Shown in pieces: positions 43,846-52,684 of a stretch of 64,000 bases of DNA (the stretch's first letter is position 1; each line of letters starts with the position of its first letter). Both the position numbers and the translations under genes were made by a program. The notes under the pieces are model-generated. The model saw nothing but the letters and a program-made list of their open reading frames with translations, had not been told where the DNA came from and made no database searches. Source of the DNA: CAYNRG01 sp964399545 (GTDB lineage: Bacteria; Bacillota_I; Bacilli_A; Erysipelotrichales; Erysipelotrichaceae); contig CAYNRG010000007.1 of NCBI GenBank assembly GCA_964399545.1, positions 13,978 to 77,977 of the forward strand, written 5' to 3'.

Positions 43846-44132
43846 TTTTTGACCTCCCATGCAACGTTACAATCTGGGCAAGATCTCAAAACTGCTGTTT
43901 CAAGACGACTTTGAATTACAAAATCTAAAGCCCCTTTATCTTGCAGTGTAACCTTTCCTTCTGTAACATTCATTTTTTCGAGGGTTTGATGAACTACTAC
44001 TTTGATTTGTTCTCCAAACTGCCTAATTACTGCACTATCAATAATTATCTCCAATGAATCATGGGGAGCTACAGTAATAAGAACATCGCTAGACTCTAAT
44101 GTTCCGGCCATTGCCTCTTTTTCGATTTTCAT
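43842..44132 (-). CDS. citD: Citrate lyase acyl carrier protein (gamma subunit)
   Basis: 96 residues. The serine that carries the prosthetic group lies in TLESSDVLIT (Ser14 or 15). The C-terminus is close to other CitD proteins (LDFVIQSRLETAVLR). It is 33 bp after oadB, so decarboxylase and lyase genes are in one transcript. Confidence 0.95.
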   Translation of the reverse strand: MKIEKEAMAGTLESSDVLITVAPHDSLEIIIDSAVIRQFGEQIKVVVHQTLEKMNVTEGKVTLQDKGALDFVIQSRLETAVLRSCPDCNVAWEVKK

Positions 44133-44164
44133 AAATCCTCCTCCTTCTATCTATAATGGGTACT

Positions 44165-45289
44165 CTACCCCAATATATTCAATAATATTCCTGCTACTAG
44201 TGCTGAACCAATAACCCCTGCAACATTAGGTCCCATTGCGTGCATAAGAAGGAAATTTGAAGAATCTTCTTTTTGTCCTTCTCGTTGAACAACACGTGCA
44301 GCCATTGGAACAGCTGAAACTCCCGCTGCACCAATCATTGGATTAGTTTTTCCGTTGGTTAATTTGCACATCAATTTCCCTGCTAACACTCCTGATGCAG
44401 TTCCAAAAGCAAAAGCAAATAACCCTAGTGCAATAATCCCTAATGTTTTAACATCCAAGAAAACCGATGCTTGAGCTTTAGCTCCAACAGTAAGTCCAAT
44501 AAGAATAGTTACGGTATACATCAATGAGTTTGAAATTGCTTCCACAATTTTCGGAACACATCCAGACTCTTTCAATAAGTTCCCTAACATCAACATTCCG
44601 ATTAATGTTGTTGCAGATGGAATTAATAAGCTAACAATTAATGTTACAACAATTGGAAATATGATTTTTTCTAATCGACTTACTTCTCTTAGTTGTACCA
44701 TCTTTATTTTTCGTTCTTTTTCTGTTGTTAACGCTCTAATAATAGGAGGCTGTATAACAGGAACCAAGGCCATATATGAATATGCTGCAACAGCAATCGC
44801 CCCTAACAAGTGAGGTGCTAGCTTACTTGTTAAATATATCGCCGTTGGTCCATCTGCTCCCCCGATAATTCCAATGGATGCTGCTTCAAATACAGTAATA
44901 TCCATTATCGTATTCCCTAGAAATAAAGCTCCTAAGAAAGCTGTAAAGATTCCAAATTGAGCTGCCGCTCCTAACAATACGCTTTTTGGATTCGCAATTA
45001 CTGGTCCAAAATCAGTCAGGGCTCCAACCCCCAAAAATATCAGTGGTGGATAAATACCGTATTCGATACCGTAATACAGATACTTGAACAATCCCCCTTC
45101 TTCCATTAACCCATTTCCAGGTAAGTTAACTAATAGCATTCCGAAAGCTATCGGTAATAATAAATAAGGTTCATACCCTTTTTTTACTGCTAGATAAATT
45201 AATCCAATTGCAATCGCAATCATCAACATTTCTTGCCATGTAATTAAGAAAAATCCACTTGCACTGAAAAAATCAATAAATCCCTCCAT
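44165..45289 (-). CDS. oadB: Sodium-translocating decarboxylase beta subunit (OadB type)
   Basis: 374 residues with about nine spans. Conserved GGADGPTAIYLTSKLAPHLL near 140 carries the Asp that takes part in sodium transport, and IGAAGVSAVPMAARVVQ near 318 is the second family motif. Carries out decarboxylation of carboxybiotin coupled to sodium export. Its ATG overlaps the biotin carrier stop by 1 bp (TAATG). Confidence 0.95.
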   Translation of the reverse strand: MEGFIDFFSASGFFLITWQEMLMIAIAIGLIYLAVKKGYEPYLLLPIAFGMLLVNLPGNGLMEEGGLFKYLYYGIEYGIYPPLIFLGVGALTDFGPVIANPKSVLLGAAAQFGIFTAFLGALFLGNTIMDITVFEAASIGIIGGADGPTAIYLTSKLAPHLLGAIAVAAYSYMALVPVIQPPIIRALTTEKERKIKMVQLREVSRLEKIIFPIVVTLIVSLLIPSATTLIGMLMLGNLLKESGCVPKIVEAISNSLMYTVTILIGLTVGAKAQASVFLDVKTLGIIALGLFAFAFGTASGVLAGKLMCKLTNGKTNPMIGAAGVSAVPMAARVVQREGQKEDSSNFLLMHAMGPNVAGVIGSALVAGILLNILG

Positions 45290-45618
45290 TATTGAACCTC
45301 AAAAAGCTTCTGTCCATGCTTCACTTGTTCATTTAACGTAGTATGAATAACTACCGTACCATCACATGGTGCAACAATTTCATTTTCCATTTTCATCGCT
45401 TCTAACATTCCTAAAACTTCACCTTTTTTTACCACTTGTTGATTAGATACTAGAATTTTAAGCATTGTTCCTTGCATTGGAGCTTCCACAACCATTCCAG
45501 AACCGTTATTTCCTGATGCTTTTGTTTCAACTTTTTTTGACTCTGTTGGCAAGTTATCTACCAACTCTAACTCTACTTCATATTCTTTCCCGTTTACTTT
45601 TACTACATACTTTTCCAT
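45289..45618 (-). CDS. Biotin carboxyl carrier protein of the decarboxylase
   Basis: 109 residues. C-terminal biotinyl domain with the biotin-Lys motif LEAMKMENEIVAP (near residue 71), and a flexible acidic/alanine-poor linker before it. The separate carrier explains why OadA here lacks a biotin domain, as in glutaconyl- and methylmalonyl-CoA decarboxylases. Called part of the oxaloacetate decarboxylase by operon context. Confidence 0.92.
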   Translation of the reverse strand: MEKYVVKVNGKEYEVELELVDNLPTESKKVETKASGNNGSGMVVEAPMQGTMLKILVSNQQVVKKGEVLGMLEAMKMENEIVAPCDGTVVIHTTLNEQVKHGQKLFEVQ

Positions 45619-45627
45619 ATTTTATCC

Positions 45628-45891
45628 TCACCTTCTTGTAATACGTTGAATAACAACATTTTTTCCACTATTTTTTCTTGAAACAATTGATGAGACAAGC
45701 ATTGCTACAATTGCTTCTTCCTCATCCATTATTTTTAATGGGCTCACTGTTTTTTTAGGACTCGCTTGTTCCTTTTCTTGTGGAAGAAAACGGAACAAAC
45801 TAATTATTCCAGCTATAATAATCAATAACAAGAATACAATTCCCATTGCCATAACTGTTAATTGAAGTCCATCTTGTAATGAATAATTCAC
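45628..45891 (-). CDS. oadG: Oxaloacetate decarboxylase gamma subunit (OadG type)
   Basis: 87 residues with one N-terminal membrane span (LQLTVMAMGIVFLLLIIIAG), typical of OadG which anchors the complex. The start GTG overlaps the oadA stop in GTGA. The short cytoplasmic tail ends in a basic stretch (VIQRITRR). Confidence 0.85.
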   Translation of the reverse strand: MNYSLQDGLQLTVMAMGIVFLLLIIIAGIISLFRFLPQEKEQASPKKTVSPLKIMDEEEAIVAMLVSSIVSRKNSGKNVVIQRITRR

Positions 45892-47297
45892 GCATTTTCC
45901 TCCTTATAATAAATTTCAAAATGCTCTACCTCGGTTTGCTTAGAGTTTCCAGCTTCTACTTTATTTTTTGTTTCCCCTATAAATTGAGGGAATAAAATAA
46001 AGGACAATACATCTTCCTCACAAACTTCTTGGTTCCACTTATCTTTTAATTCTTGTTTTGATTTTTCAAATGATGGAGCTAGCAAATCAGCTGGACGACA
46101 ATCAATTATTTTTCCATCAGTTACTACTTTATCAATAATCTCTTGTTTAATCTTCGCTGGAGCTTTACCATAATTTCCACGAACATATTCTTTAACTTCT
46201 TTTGAAATCATTTTATATGATTCCTTACTCATCACATTCATAACCGCTTGTGTTCCCACCATTTGAGATAACGGTGTAACTAGAGGCGGATATCCTAATT
46301 CTTCTCTTACCTTTGGAATTTCTTTCAAAACATCCTCATATAAGTGAAATGCTCCTTGATCTTTCAATTGACTCATTAAATTAGTAAGCATTCCCCCAGG
46401 AACTTGATACTGCAAAATTTTAGGATTAATTTGATATGCTTTTGCATTAATCGAACCTTGGTCAATATATTGATTTGCTAAATCTGTAGCTAAAGAAAAC
46501 ACAGATTCTAAAGTTTCTTCTGTAAATGCAACTTCTCTTCCATGCATCTTAGCCAGTGAAATATAGCTTTCAATTGCTGGATGAGATGTTCCTTGAGAAA
46601 ATGGAGAAATACATCCATCAATAATATCAATTCCTGCAGCAATTGCTCTTTCTATAGTCAGTAAAGCAATACCTGCAGTTGCATGAGTGTGTAAAGCTAA
46701 CGGCACTTGAACAACCTTTTTGATTCCTGTAATTAATTGATATGCATCTTCTGGAACTAGAATCCCTGCCATATCCTTAATACAAATGGAGTCTGCGCCC
46801 ATCTTCTCCATCTCTGTTGCTAGTTGAATAAAATAATCAATTGAGTGAACTGGACTTGTCGTATATGAAATCGCCATCTGACAATGTCCCTTATGCTTCT
46901 TAATAGCTTTAACAGCTGCCTCCACATTTCTTAAATCATTCAATGCATCGAAAACACGAATAATATCAATTCCATTTGTCACTGCTTTTTCTACAAATTT
47001 ATCAACAACATCATCTGCATAATGTGTATACCCTACTAAATTTTGTCCTCGAAGTAACATTTGTAACTTTGTATTTGGTGCTGCTTTGCGAATATCCCTG
47101 AGTCTTTCCCATGGATCTTCATTTAGATAGCGAAGGCAAACATCAAATGTTGCTCCTCCCCACACTTCCAACGCGTTAAATCCAACCTTATCTAATTCTG
47201 AAACTAACTTCAAAATATCTTCCTTTGGCATTCTTGTAGCCATCAATGATTGATTACCATCACGAACAGTTAAATCATTGACAAGTAAATTTTTCAT
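45888..47297 (-). CDS. oadA: Oxaloacetate decarboxylase carboxyltransferase subunit (OadA), no biotin domain
   Basis: 469 residues. HMGL-like TIM barrel: DLTVRDGNQSLMATRMP near 8, metal and substrate residues in KDMAGILVPE near 172 and LHTHATAGIALL near 200, and the conserved C-terminal PYC_OADA domain (GYPPLVTPLSQMVGTQAV). The biotin domain of longer OadA/PycB is absent and is supplied by the separate carrier gene. First gene of the operon, with GGGAGG before its ATG. Confidence 0.95.
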   Translation of the reverse strand: MKNLLVNDLTVRDGNQSLMATRMPKEDILKLVSELDKVGFNALEVWGGATFDVCLRYLNEDPWERLRDIRKAAPNTKLQMLLRGQNLVGYTHYADDVVDKFVEKAVTNGIDIIRVFDALNDLRNVEAAVKAIKKHKGHCQMAISYTTSPVHSIDYFIQLATEMEKMGADSICIKDMAGILVPEDAYQLITGIKKVVQVPLALHTHATAGIALLTIERAIAAGIDIIDGCISPFSQGTSHPAIESYISLAKMHGREVAFTEETLESVFSLATDLANQYIDQGSINAKAYQINPKILQYQVPGGMLTNLMSQLKDQGAFHLYEDVLKEIPKVREELGYPPLVTPLSQMVGTQAVMNVMSKESYKMISKEVKEYVRGNYGKAPAKIKQEIIDKVVTDGKIIDCRPADLLAPSFEKSKQELKDKWNQEVCEEDVLSFILFPQFIGETKNKVEAGNSKQTEVEHFEIYYKEENA

Positions 47298-47318
47298 TAC
47301 TATATCCTCCCTTTAAAA

Positions 47319-47332
47319 ATTAAACGCTTACA
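47319..47332 (-). promoter_or_regulatory. cre-like site downstream of the citrate promoter
   Basis: TGTAAGCGTTTAAT on the minus strand matches the CcpA cre consensus TGWAARCGYTWNCW except at one position. It lies immediately downstream of the -10 and near the start of transcription, where CcpA can block transcription. Carbon catabolite control of citrate genes is known in enterococci. CcpA itself is not in the window. Confidence 0.6.
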
Positions 47333-47334
47333 TA

Positions 47335-47366
47335 TTTGTATACTTTAATATATTATTGTATACAAT
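47335..47366 (-). promoter_or_regulatory. Twin GTATAC operators over the citrate promoter
   Basis: Two palindromic sites centred on GTATAC lie 20 bp apart: ATTGTATACAAT (47355-47366) and TTTGTATACTTT (47335-47346). The same bases give -35 TTGTAT (fwd 47360-47365), a 17-bp spacer and -10 TATACA (fwd 47337-47342), so each operator covers one promoter box. The centre motif fits GntR/FCD regulators, whose gene lies just upstream. Binding would put two dimers on one face of the helix. Confidence 0.7.
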
Positions 47367-47492
47367 TGGGTATATTTCTATTTTATCTTATCTTTTTATT
47401 ATTGCAAGCTTTTTCTATTAAAACCTCATTAATTCAACGTTTTTTTCCTTTTCTCCTCCAATAATCCATTCATCAAAAGCATACAATAAAAA

Positions 47493-47520
47493 AACTTAGC
47501 TCCATTTCTTAAGCTAAGTT
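47493..47520 (-). terminator. Terminator of the GntR regulator gene
   Basis: 9-bp arms AACTTAGCT/AGCTAAGTT with a 10-nt loop and TTTTTTTATTG on the minus strand. It isolates the regulator from the citrate operon promoter 130 bp further on. Confidence 0.85.
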
Positions 47521-47576
47521 CATCACTGATACTTATAAGTGTTATTTATATTGAAATCTCCTCTACTTTATAAATT

Positions 47577-48212
47577 TTAATCCATTCCTTCAAAAAAGTG
47601 ATTTCTTGACGAGCGTATATGTTTTTCGCAAGCACGCTTAAATTCTTCAATTTCTGTTGTTTTCATTAGTTGAATCAACTCTTCATGTTCATCAATTGCT
47701 TCTTTCACTCTTTTTTCAGAATTAACTAAATTTTTCTTTCGAACTAAATACATATAATTTCTAATGTTTTCTAGAAAGAGTTTCGCCATAGGTGCTTTTG
47801 CTATATCGGCCATTAATTGATGATATTCCTCAAACAATTTAGCTATTTTTTCATAATTTTTCTTTTTTAAAGCTTCTCTTGCTTCTGAAATATTGTCTTC
47901 TAACTTTAGATAGTCTTCCTTATTCACTTTATAATATACCTTTGAAAAAATAAAAGTTTCTATTACTTCTCGTAATTCATACATTTCTTCAATTTCTGTT
48001 TCATCCAACTTTCGAACAAAGACTCCTCTATTAGAATGATATTCTACTAGACCTTCTTTCTCTAAAATTCGTAATGCTTCTCGAAGTGGTGTACGACTAA
48101 CGTTTAATCTATGTGCACATTCTAACTCAACAATTTGTTGTCCTGGAAGCATTTCTCCATCTAAAATTTCTTTCTTCAGTTGCTCATATGATCTTTCCTT
48201 TGCAGAGCTCAT
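47577..48212 (-). CDS. GntR family regulator with FCD domain, likely citrate operon regulator
   Basis: 211 residues. The winged HTH of GntR type (VELECAHRLNVSRTPLREAL, then LEKEGLVEYHSNRGVFVRKL) is at 22-70. The C-terminal FCD/FadR-like ligand domain is helical with conserved D/R residues (ELREVIE). The function is inferred from its place next to the citrate operon and the GTATAC sites. In Enterococcus the citrate activator CitO is also a GntR protein; whether this one activates or represses is unknown. Confidence 0.82.
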   Translation of the reverse strand: MSSAKERSYEQLKKEILDGEMLPGQQIVELECAHRLNVSRTPLREALRILEKEGLVEYHSNRGVFVRKLDETEIEEMYELREVIETFIFSKVYYKVNKEDYLKLEDNISEAREALKKKNYEKIAKLFEEYHQLMADIAKAPMAKLFLENIRNYMYLVRKKNLVNSEKRVKEAIDEHEELIQLMKTTEIEEFKRACEKHIRSSRNHFFEGMD

Positions 48213-48238
48213 CTTCTTCCCACCTTTTAACTTTAACC

Positions 48239-48249
48239 TACATTATGTA
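48239..48249. promoter_or_regulatory. Small palindrome upstream of the GntR gene
   Basis: TACATTATGTA is a perfect palindrome immediately downstream of a TATACT box in front of the regulator gene, so it could be an autoregulatory site. It does not match the GTATAC motif of the citrate promoter, so the link is weak. Confidence 0.3.
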
Positions 48250-48336
48250 AGTATAGCACACAAACTTTTTTTTCTCTATGAAATTCTATCCATCTTTGGG
48301 AAAAAGTTTCTTTACATCTAGCTTTAGTTAGCCTTT

Positions 48337-48681
48337 TTACTTCCCTTCATATCTATAAATTTTTAGCACTAACTTTTCATGTTCATAACTCACTTCTGCT
48401 TTATCAATCATCATTCCTGTTAACAAAAGTTCATCTCCCAATCGCTCTTCACCACTTACTTGCCAATAGTACATTTCTACTTCTGGCTGTCTTTTTGCAT
48501 GAATCAATTCGTCTAGCATTTGCAAATCACTTTCTAAAAAATTTGCTGTTGTTTCGACTATAATTACCGTACTATCTTCTTTAAAGTCTAGATGAACATC
48601 TACTTCTTTCGCTCCTCTTTTGTAGCAAAAACCAACTAGTTCATCTAAAATTTTCATATCTTTTTCTACTCGATATTTCAT
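48337..48681 (-). CDS. Unknown small acidic protein paired with the DUF1576 gene
   Basis: 114 residues, soluble, acidic, with an alternating strand-helix pattern (EVDVHLDFKEDSTVIIVETT and AEVSYEHEKLVLKIYRYEGK). No family recognised by me. Start ATG is only 3 bp after the DUF1576 stop and has GGAGGTG upstream, so the two are coupled, suggesting a soluble partner or regulator of the membrane protein. Confidence 0.65.
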   Translation of the reverse strand: MKYRVEKDMKILDELVGFCYKRGAKEVDVHLDFKEDSTVIIVETTANFLESDLQMLDELIHAKRQPEVEMYYWQVSGEERLGDELLLTGMMIDKAEVSYEHEKLVLKIYRYEGK

Positions 48682-48683
48682 CT

Positions 48684-49931
48684 CTACACCTCCTTCGTGA
48701 ATGTATTGATTATCGGAACTAAAATCATAGCCACAAACCCAGCAGCAAATCCATTGTTATATAGATTAATTCCACCGTGAACAATTCCTACATTAGTCGC
48801 TACAAAGATATGAGCCATCCCTGCAATAAGTCCCCAAAACACACCAAATCGCCCACTAATGGGAGCTAATGCGGATGAGAATAAAATCGCTAAAATCACA
48901 CCATGACTTTCAAGTCCGTAATTTGATAAACTCCCTACAATTGCTGCTCCAATCATAATCGGTGCAATATTCACAAGATGCTTACCCATTGCTCCAAACC
49001 CAATTATCGTCAAAATTGCTCCAACTGTTGGCCCATTAAAATCACCTTGAACAAGAAACAACATCCCAATGGCAAACCACCCTACAAGCCCCATATTCAC
49101 ATACGTACTCTCTTTATATAAGACATAAAAATCTGTTACCAATCGTCCTGAATTCTTAACTATTTTTTTCAAATTCTCGCTAGTTTTATTATCCAATACT
49201 AATCCAATTATTAGAAAATATGTTGCTACTACCATTGAAAACAGCATCATAAATTGATTATACTGCTCCGACCAAAAATTAAAGTCATTCCCAATTTCCA
49301 AAGAAAAAGCTCGAAGAATTCCCATAATTCCTATAGATAATATTCCTGCCGCAAACCCGACATTGTATAAGTTATATCCTGAATGGGCACGAACACTTGC
49401 ACTTGCAATAGGAACCATTACAAACCCAATCGCTACTCCTACCGTAATTGCTAATACAAAATTAAGTATCCATACAGGAAAAAGAGATAAGTGCAGAACT
49501 TCATTAATAACTGGCGCCAATGTCGTTGAAAGAAGCGCCACTAGAATAAATTGTTTAAAGTCTTCCTTTTGAATTTTTGCATAAATATAAACACCGAGCA
49601 TAAACGGCCACATATTCACTATATTTTTTCCAAAAAAAGAAAACCCTGTGCATGTAAGAATAGCCATTAAAATAGAACCATTTGGATACAGCTGCAATCT
49701 CTTGCATAAAAGAACTAAGCTACACCCACTTAAACTCACATTCAAAAAGGTGGCTCCAACTCCTGCAATCTCTAAATAATCCGTGATTAGGACCCCTCTT
49801 GACTGCATTAAAATCAAACTATTTTCCACAATATTTTCCTTATAATATGCAGCTCCAAACAATCCAAAAATAGCTACAATTATAAAGAATATAAAAAGAA
49901 CATCATATCCATCCCTTATAAACTTTTTCAT
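48684..49931 (-). CDS. DUF1576-type membrane protein with an internal repeat
   Basis: 415 residues, about ten or eleven membrane spans. Two tandem halves share motifs: FFGKNIVNMWPFMLG and SGYNLYNVGFAAG in the first (about 90-205), AMGKHLVNIAPIMIG and GGINLYNNGFAAG in the second (about 310-400). The repeat suggests an internal duplication, as in many transporters. The family matches DUF1576 as I remember it; substrate unknown. It follows pyrB by 12 bp, has AAAGGA upstream of the ATG, and ends 2 bp before the small partner gene. Confidence 0.75.
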   Translation of the reverse strand: MKKFIRDGYDVLFIFFIIVAIFGLFGAAYYKENIVENSLILMQSRGVLITDYLEIAGVGATFLNVSLSGCSLVLLCKRLQLYPNGSILMAILTCTGFSFFGKNIVNMWPFMLGVYIYAKIQKEDFKQFILVALLSTTLAPVINEVLHLSLFPVWILNFVLAITVGVAIGFVMVPIASASVRAHSGYNLYNVGFAAGILSIGIMGILRAFSLEIGNDFNFWSEQYNQFMMLFSMVVATYFLIIGLVLDNKTSENLKKIVKNSGRLVTDFYVLYKESTYVNMGLVGWFAIGMLFLVQGDFNGPTVGAILTIIGFGAMGKHLVNIAPIMIGAAIVGSLSNYGLESHGVILAILFSSALAPISGRFGVFWGLIAGMAHIFVATNVGIVHGGINLYNNGFAAGFVAMILVPIINTFTKEV

Positions 49932-49943
49932 CTATCTCATCCT

Positions 49944-51038
49944 TTAACTTTCATCAATCATTTGACTTTCACAATAAACACATCGGAAAGTATCACTATT
50001 GTTATTCTGTTTTTTTGCTAAATGCCTTATATCTTTCTCCATTGATGTAATACAATGATTATTTACACAACGATATCCTGATATTCCTTCAATAACAAAG
50101 GGAGTAACTTGGATTTTTTCATCAACTAACTCTAACAATGTTGCAATCAAAGCCATCCGAATATATTTCCCATAGTACACCTGCCTAAAATAAGCAGATC
50201 TTGGATCTTCATCTACTGCTTTATCAATTTCATTCACTCGTGGGAGTGGATGTAAAATTGCACAATCACCTTGTGCTAAGTTCATTTTGTTTTTATCCAA
50301 AATATAACTATTTTTCAACCGTTCGTATTCTTCAATACTAGAAAATCTTTCTTGCTGAATTCTTGTCATATATAAAACATCTATATCTACAATTGCTTTT
50401 TCCAAATCTTTGATTTCTACAAATGGAATATTATTATTTTCTAAAACATCTTTCCGTATATAATCTGGAACTTTCAACTCTTCCGGAGAAATCAAAACAA
50501 ATTCAATTCCTTCATAACGTGATAAAGCCCTTATTAGTGAGTGGACGGTTCTACCAAATTTCAAATCACCGCACACGCCTACTTTCAAATTACTTAATCT
50601 CCCTTTTTCCATAACAATGGTCATCAAGTCCGTTAGAGTTTGAGTTGGGTGATTATGCCCACCATCCCCTGCATTAATTAGAGGAACAGATAAATTGTTA
50701 GAAGCCACTTGTGGCGCTCCTTCTTTAGGATGTCTCATAGCAATTATATCAGCATAGCACGACACTGTTTGTGCTGTATCTGACACACTTTCCCCTTTTG
50801 ATGCACTACTTGAATTCCCTGAAGAAAACCCAATAACATTACCTCCTAGTGAAAGCATTGCTGATTCAAAGCTTAGCCTTGTTCTAGTACTGGGTTCAAA
50901 AAAGCAAGTTGCCAAAATTTTATGATTCGCAATTGTTGCGTAATCTTTTGGTTTTTCCATCATTTTTTGCGCTAAAGAAATAAGCGTATCTATGCTATCT
51001 AGCGATAAATCCATTGAATCTAATATGTGTTTTTTCAT
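49944..51038 (-). CDS. pyrB: Aspartate carbamoyltransferase with C-terminal PyrI-type zinc domain
   Basis: 364 residues. Catalytic chain: carbamoyl-phosphate loop FFEPSTRTRLSFE (46-58), SSASKGES loop near 78, HNHPTQTLTD near 129, ILHPLPRVNEI near 261. The last about 45 residues hold four cysteines spaced C-x4-C-x23-C-x2-C (324, 329, 353, 356), exactly the spacing of the E. coli PyrI zinc domain. The nucleotide-binding domain of PyrI is missing. In the family the zinc domain contacts the catalytic chain. No other pyr gene is near. SD GAGGAGG precedes the ATG. Confidence 0.9.
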   Translation of the reverse strand: MKKHILDSMDLSLDSIDTLISLAQKMMEKPKDYATIANHKILATCFFEPSTRTRLSFESAMLSLGGNVIGFSSGNSSSASKGESVSDTAQTVSCYADIIAMRHPKEGAPQVASNNLSVPLINAGDGGHNHPTQTLTDLMTIVMEKGRLSNLKVGVCGDLKFGRTVHSLIRALSRYEGIEFVLISPEELKVPDYIRKDVLENNNIPFVEIKDLEKAIVDIDVLYMTRIQQERFSSIEEYERLKNSYILDKNKMNLAQGDCAILHPLPRVNEIDKAVDEDPRSAYFRQVYYGKYIRMALIATLLELVDEKIQVTPFVIEGISGYRCVNNHCITSMEKDIRHLAKKQNNNSDTFRCVYCESQMIDES

Positions 51039-51081
51039 TTTTCCTCCTCATAGTACCCTCTCTTGGAATACTATTTTTCCT

Positions 51082-51090
51082 ATTATACCA
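51082..51090 (-). promoter_or_regulatory. Extended -10 promoter of pyrB
   Basis: TGGTATAAT on the minus strand is an extended -10; no good -35 at the right distance. It lies about 45 bp upstream of the pyrB ATG. I saw no clear PyrR-type attenuator between it and the gene. Confidence 0.45.
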
Positions 51091-51226
51091 AGGAATTACT
51101 CTCTTTCCTATTACTTCTTATTTCAACCTATTAAATTAATCCTGTTTACTATAGATTAAGTATTTACTTCAACAACCCCTAGCATTCAAAAAGACTCTAC
51201 ATCTATCTTGTCGCCCAAGCAAATCA

Positions 51227-52684
51227 TCATACTGCATTTTCTTGTACTAATTCAAACCAAAAAATCGACCCTTTTCCTTCTTCACTGTGAACTCCATACA
51301 GTGCGTTGTGATTATCTAACACGGCTTTAACAATCGCCAACCCAAGGCCTGTTCCCATTTGTGCACGTTGAAATGTTTTATCAATTTTATAGTATCTATC
51401 CCAAATATATGGAATAGATTCTTCTGGAATCCCTCCTGCTTCATCTTCAATTTCAAAGCGAACTCCTTCTTCAGTTTTAAATATACGAATATTTATTTGT
51501 TTTTTTTCTTCACTATGCTTAATAGCATTCGATAAAAAATTATAAATAACCTGTCCAAGTTTAATTGAATCTCCATAGGCAATAATCGAATCTTCACTGA
51601 GAACATGGAGTTCTAAGTGATTCTCATCAATAACTCCTTTCAATAAAGAAATCATATCCCATACCTTCTCAACTAAATCAAAATTCTCCATATTTAGCTG
51701 ATAATTCCCTGACTGCATCCGTGAGAGCTCTTGCATGTCCGTTACTAGGTTATCTAAATAATCAACCTCTTTAATGATAACTTCTACATGTTCTCCCCTT
51801 TTCTCAGGTTTATCTCCTGAGATATCACGAATCATTTCAGCATAAGCTTTAATCATTGTTAGCGGTGTCTTTATGTCATGCGACATATTCGCAATTAAAT
51901 CTTTTCTTAATTCATCTACCTTTGCTAATTTTTCAGTAGCCTCATTTAGTGTAATTGCTAAATCATCAATTTCTTTAAAATAGGATCCTTCAAAATGTGC
52001 TTTTTCATATTCAGCTTTAGCTAAATTATCAGCCGAACATTTCATTTTCACAATAGGCTTAGATAATCCACTCGAAATAAATAGTGATATTCCCACAGAC
52101 ATCACCAAAATAATAAAAGTGTAAAAAACATATTGTTCTTTAAAAAAGGTCATAATAGAATCTACTGGTTCTAAAGAGCTATTTACATATAGGTACAAGT
52201 TTCCCAAATTAGAATCTACTTGTTTTCCATACAGAATCATCTCTTGGTTACTTTTGGAATTAACTAGAATTTCGCTAAACTCTCCACTTTGCTGACTAAG
52301 TATTTCTTTCATCATCAAGCCTGATTTCTCTGGGATGACGATTTGTCCGTCTATATTAATTGCTTGAGAAAAAATACAACTCGCACCTAAACCATCAGCA
52401 TTATATACAATTTTCCCCTGCTCATTAAAAATTAGCACACAAACATTATTATTTACCGCAATTTGAAAAGCACTACGAATCGAACTTTCGCTTCCACTTT
52501 CGTTGTTGATGATATAGGTCTGAATTTTTTCTGCAACTTGTTCAATCGTATCCAGTTTATTATTTCTATAATATGGGCGAATTAATGAAAACTGTAAAAT
52601 CCCTAAAATTAATAAAATGCCCAAAGCGAAAAGAAAGAAATCTAACCATACATTAAATTTTATTCCTCTCAACCTATCCTTCAA
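51227..52684 (-). CDS. Sensor histidine kinase
   Basis: 485 residues. TM1 about 13-35, an extracellular PAS/Cache-like sensor of about 145 residues with two Cys (NVCVLIF, GASCIFS), TM2 about 184-206, HAMP, then HisKA with LIANMSHDIKTPLTMIKAYA near 267 and HATPase_c (SNAIKHSEE, DEAGGIPEE, GTGLGLAIV). Start is TTG overlapping the response regulator by 11 bp, with GGGG 7 bp before it. The signal is unknown; the sensor is not the CitA type. Confidence 0.9.
   Translation of the reverse strand: MKDRLRGIKFNVWLDFFLFALGILLILGILQFSLIRPYYRNNKLDTIEQVAEKIQTYIINNESGSESSIRSAFQIAVNNNVCVLIFNEQGKIVYNADGLGASCIFSQAINIDGQIVIPEKSGLMMKEILSQQSGEFSEILVNSKSNQEMILYGKQVDSNLGNLYLYVNSSLEPVDSIMTFFKEQYVFYTFIILVMSVGISLFISSGLSKPIVKMKCSADNLAKAEYEKAHFEGSYFKEIDDLAITLNEATEKLAKVDELRKDLIANMSHDIKTPLTMIKAYAEMIRDISGDKPEKRGEHVEVIIKEVDYLDNLVTDMQELSRMQSGNYQLNMENFDLVEKVWDMISLLKGVIDENHLELHVLSEDSIIAYGDSIKLGQVIYNFLSNAIKHSEEKKQINIRIFKTEEGVRFEIEDEAGGIPEESIPYIWDRYYKIDKTFQRAQMGTGLGLAIVKAVLDNHNALYGVHSEEGKGSIFWFELVQENAV

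Noticed and set aside
45888..47297. Pyruvate carboxylase subunit B
   Set aside because: The neighbouring OadB and OadG membrane subunits and the citrate lyase genes show a sodium-pumping decarboxylase instead.
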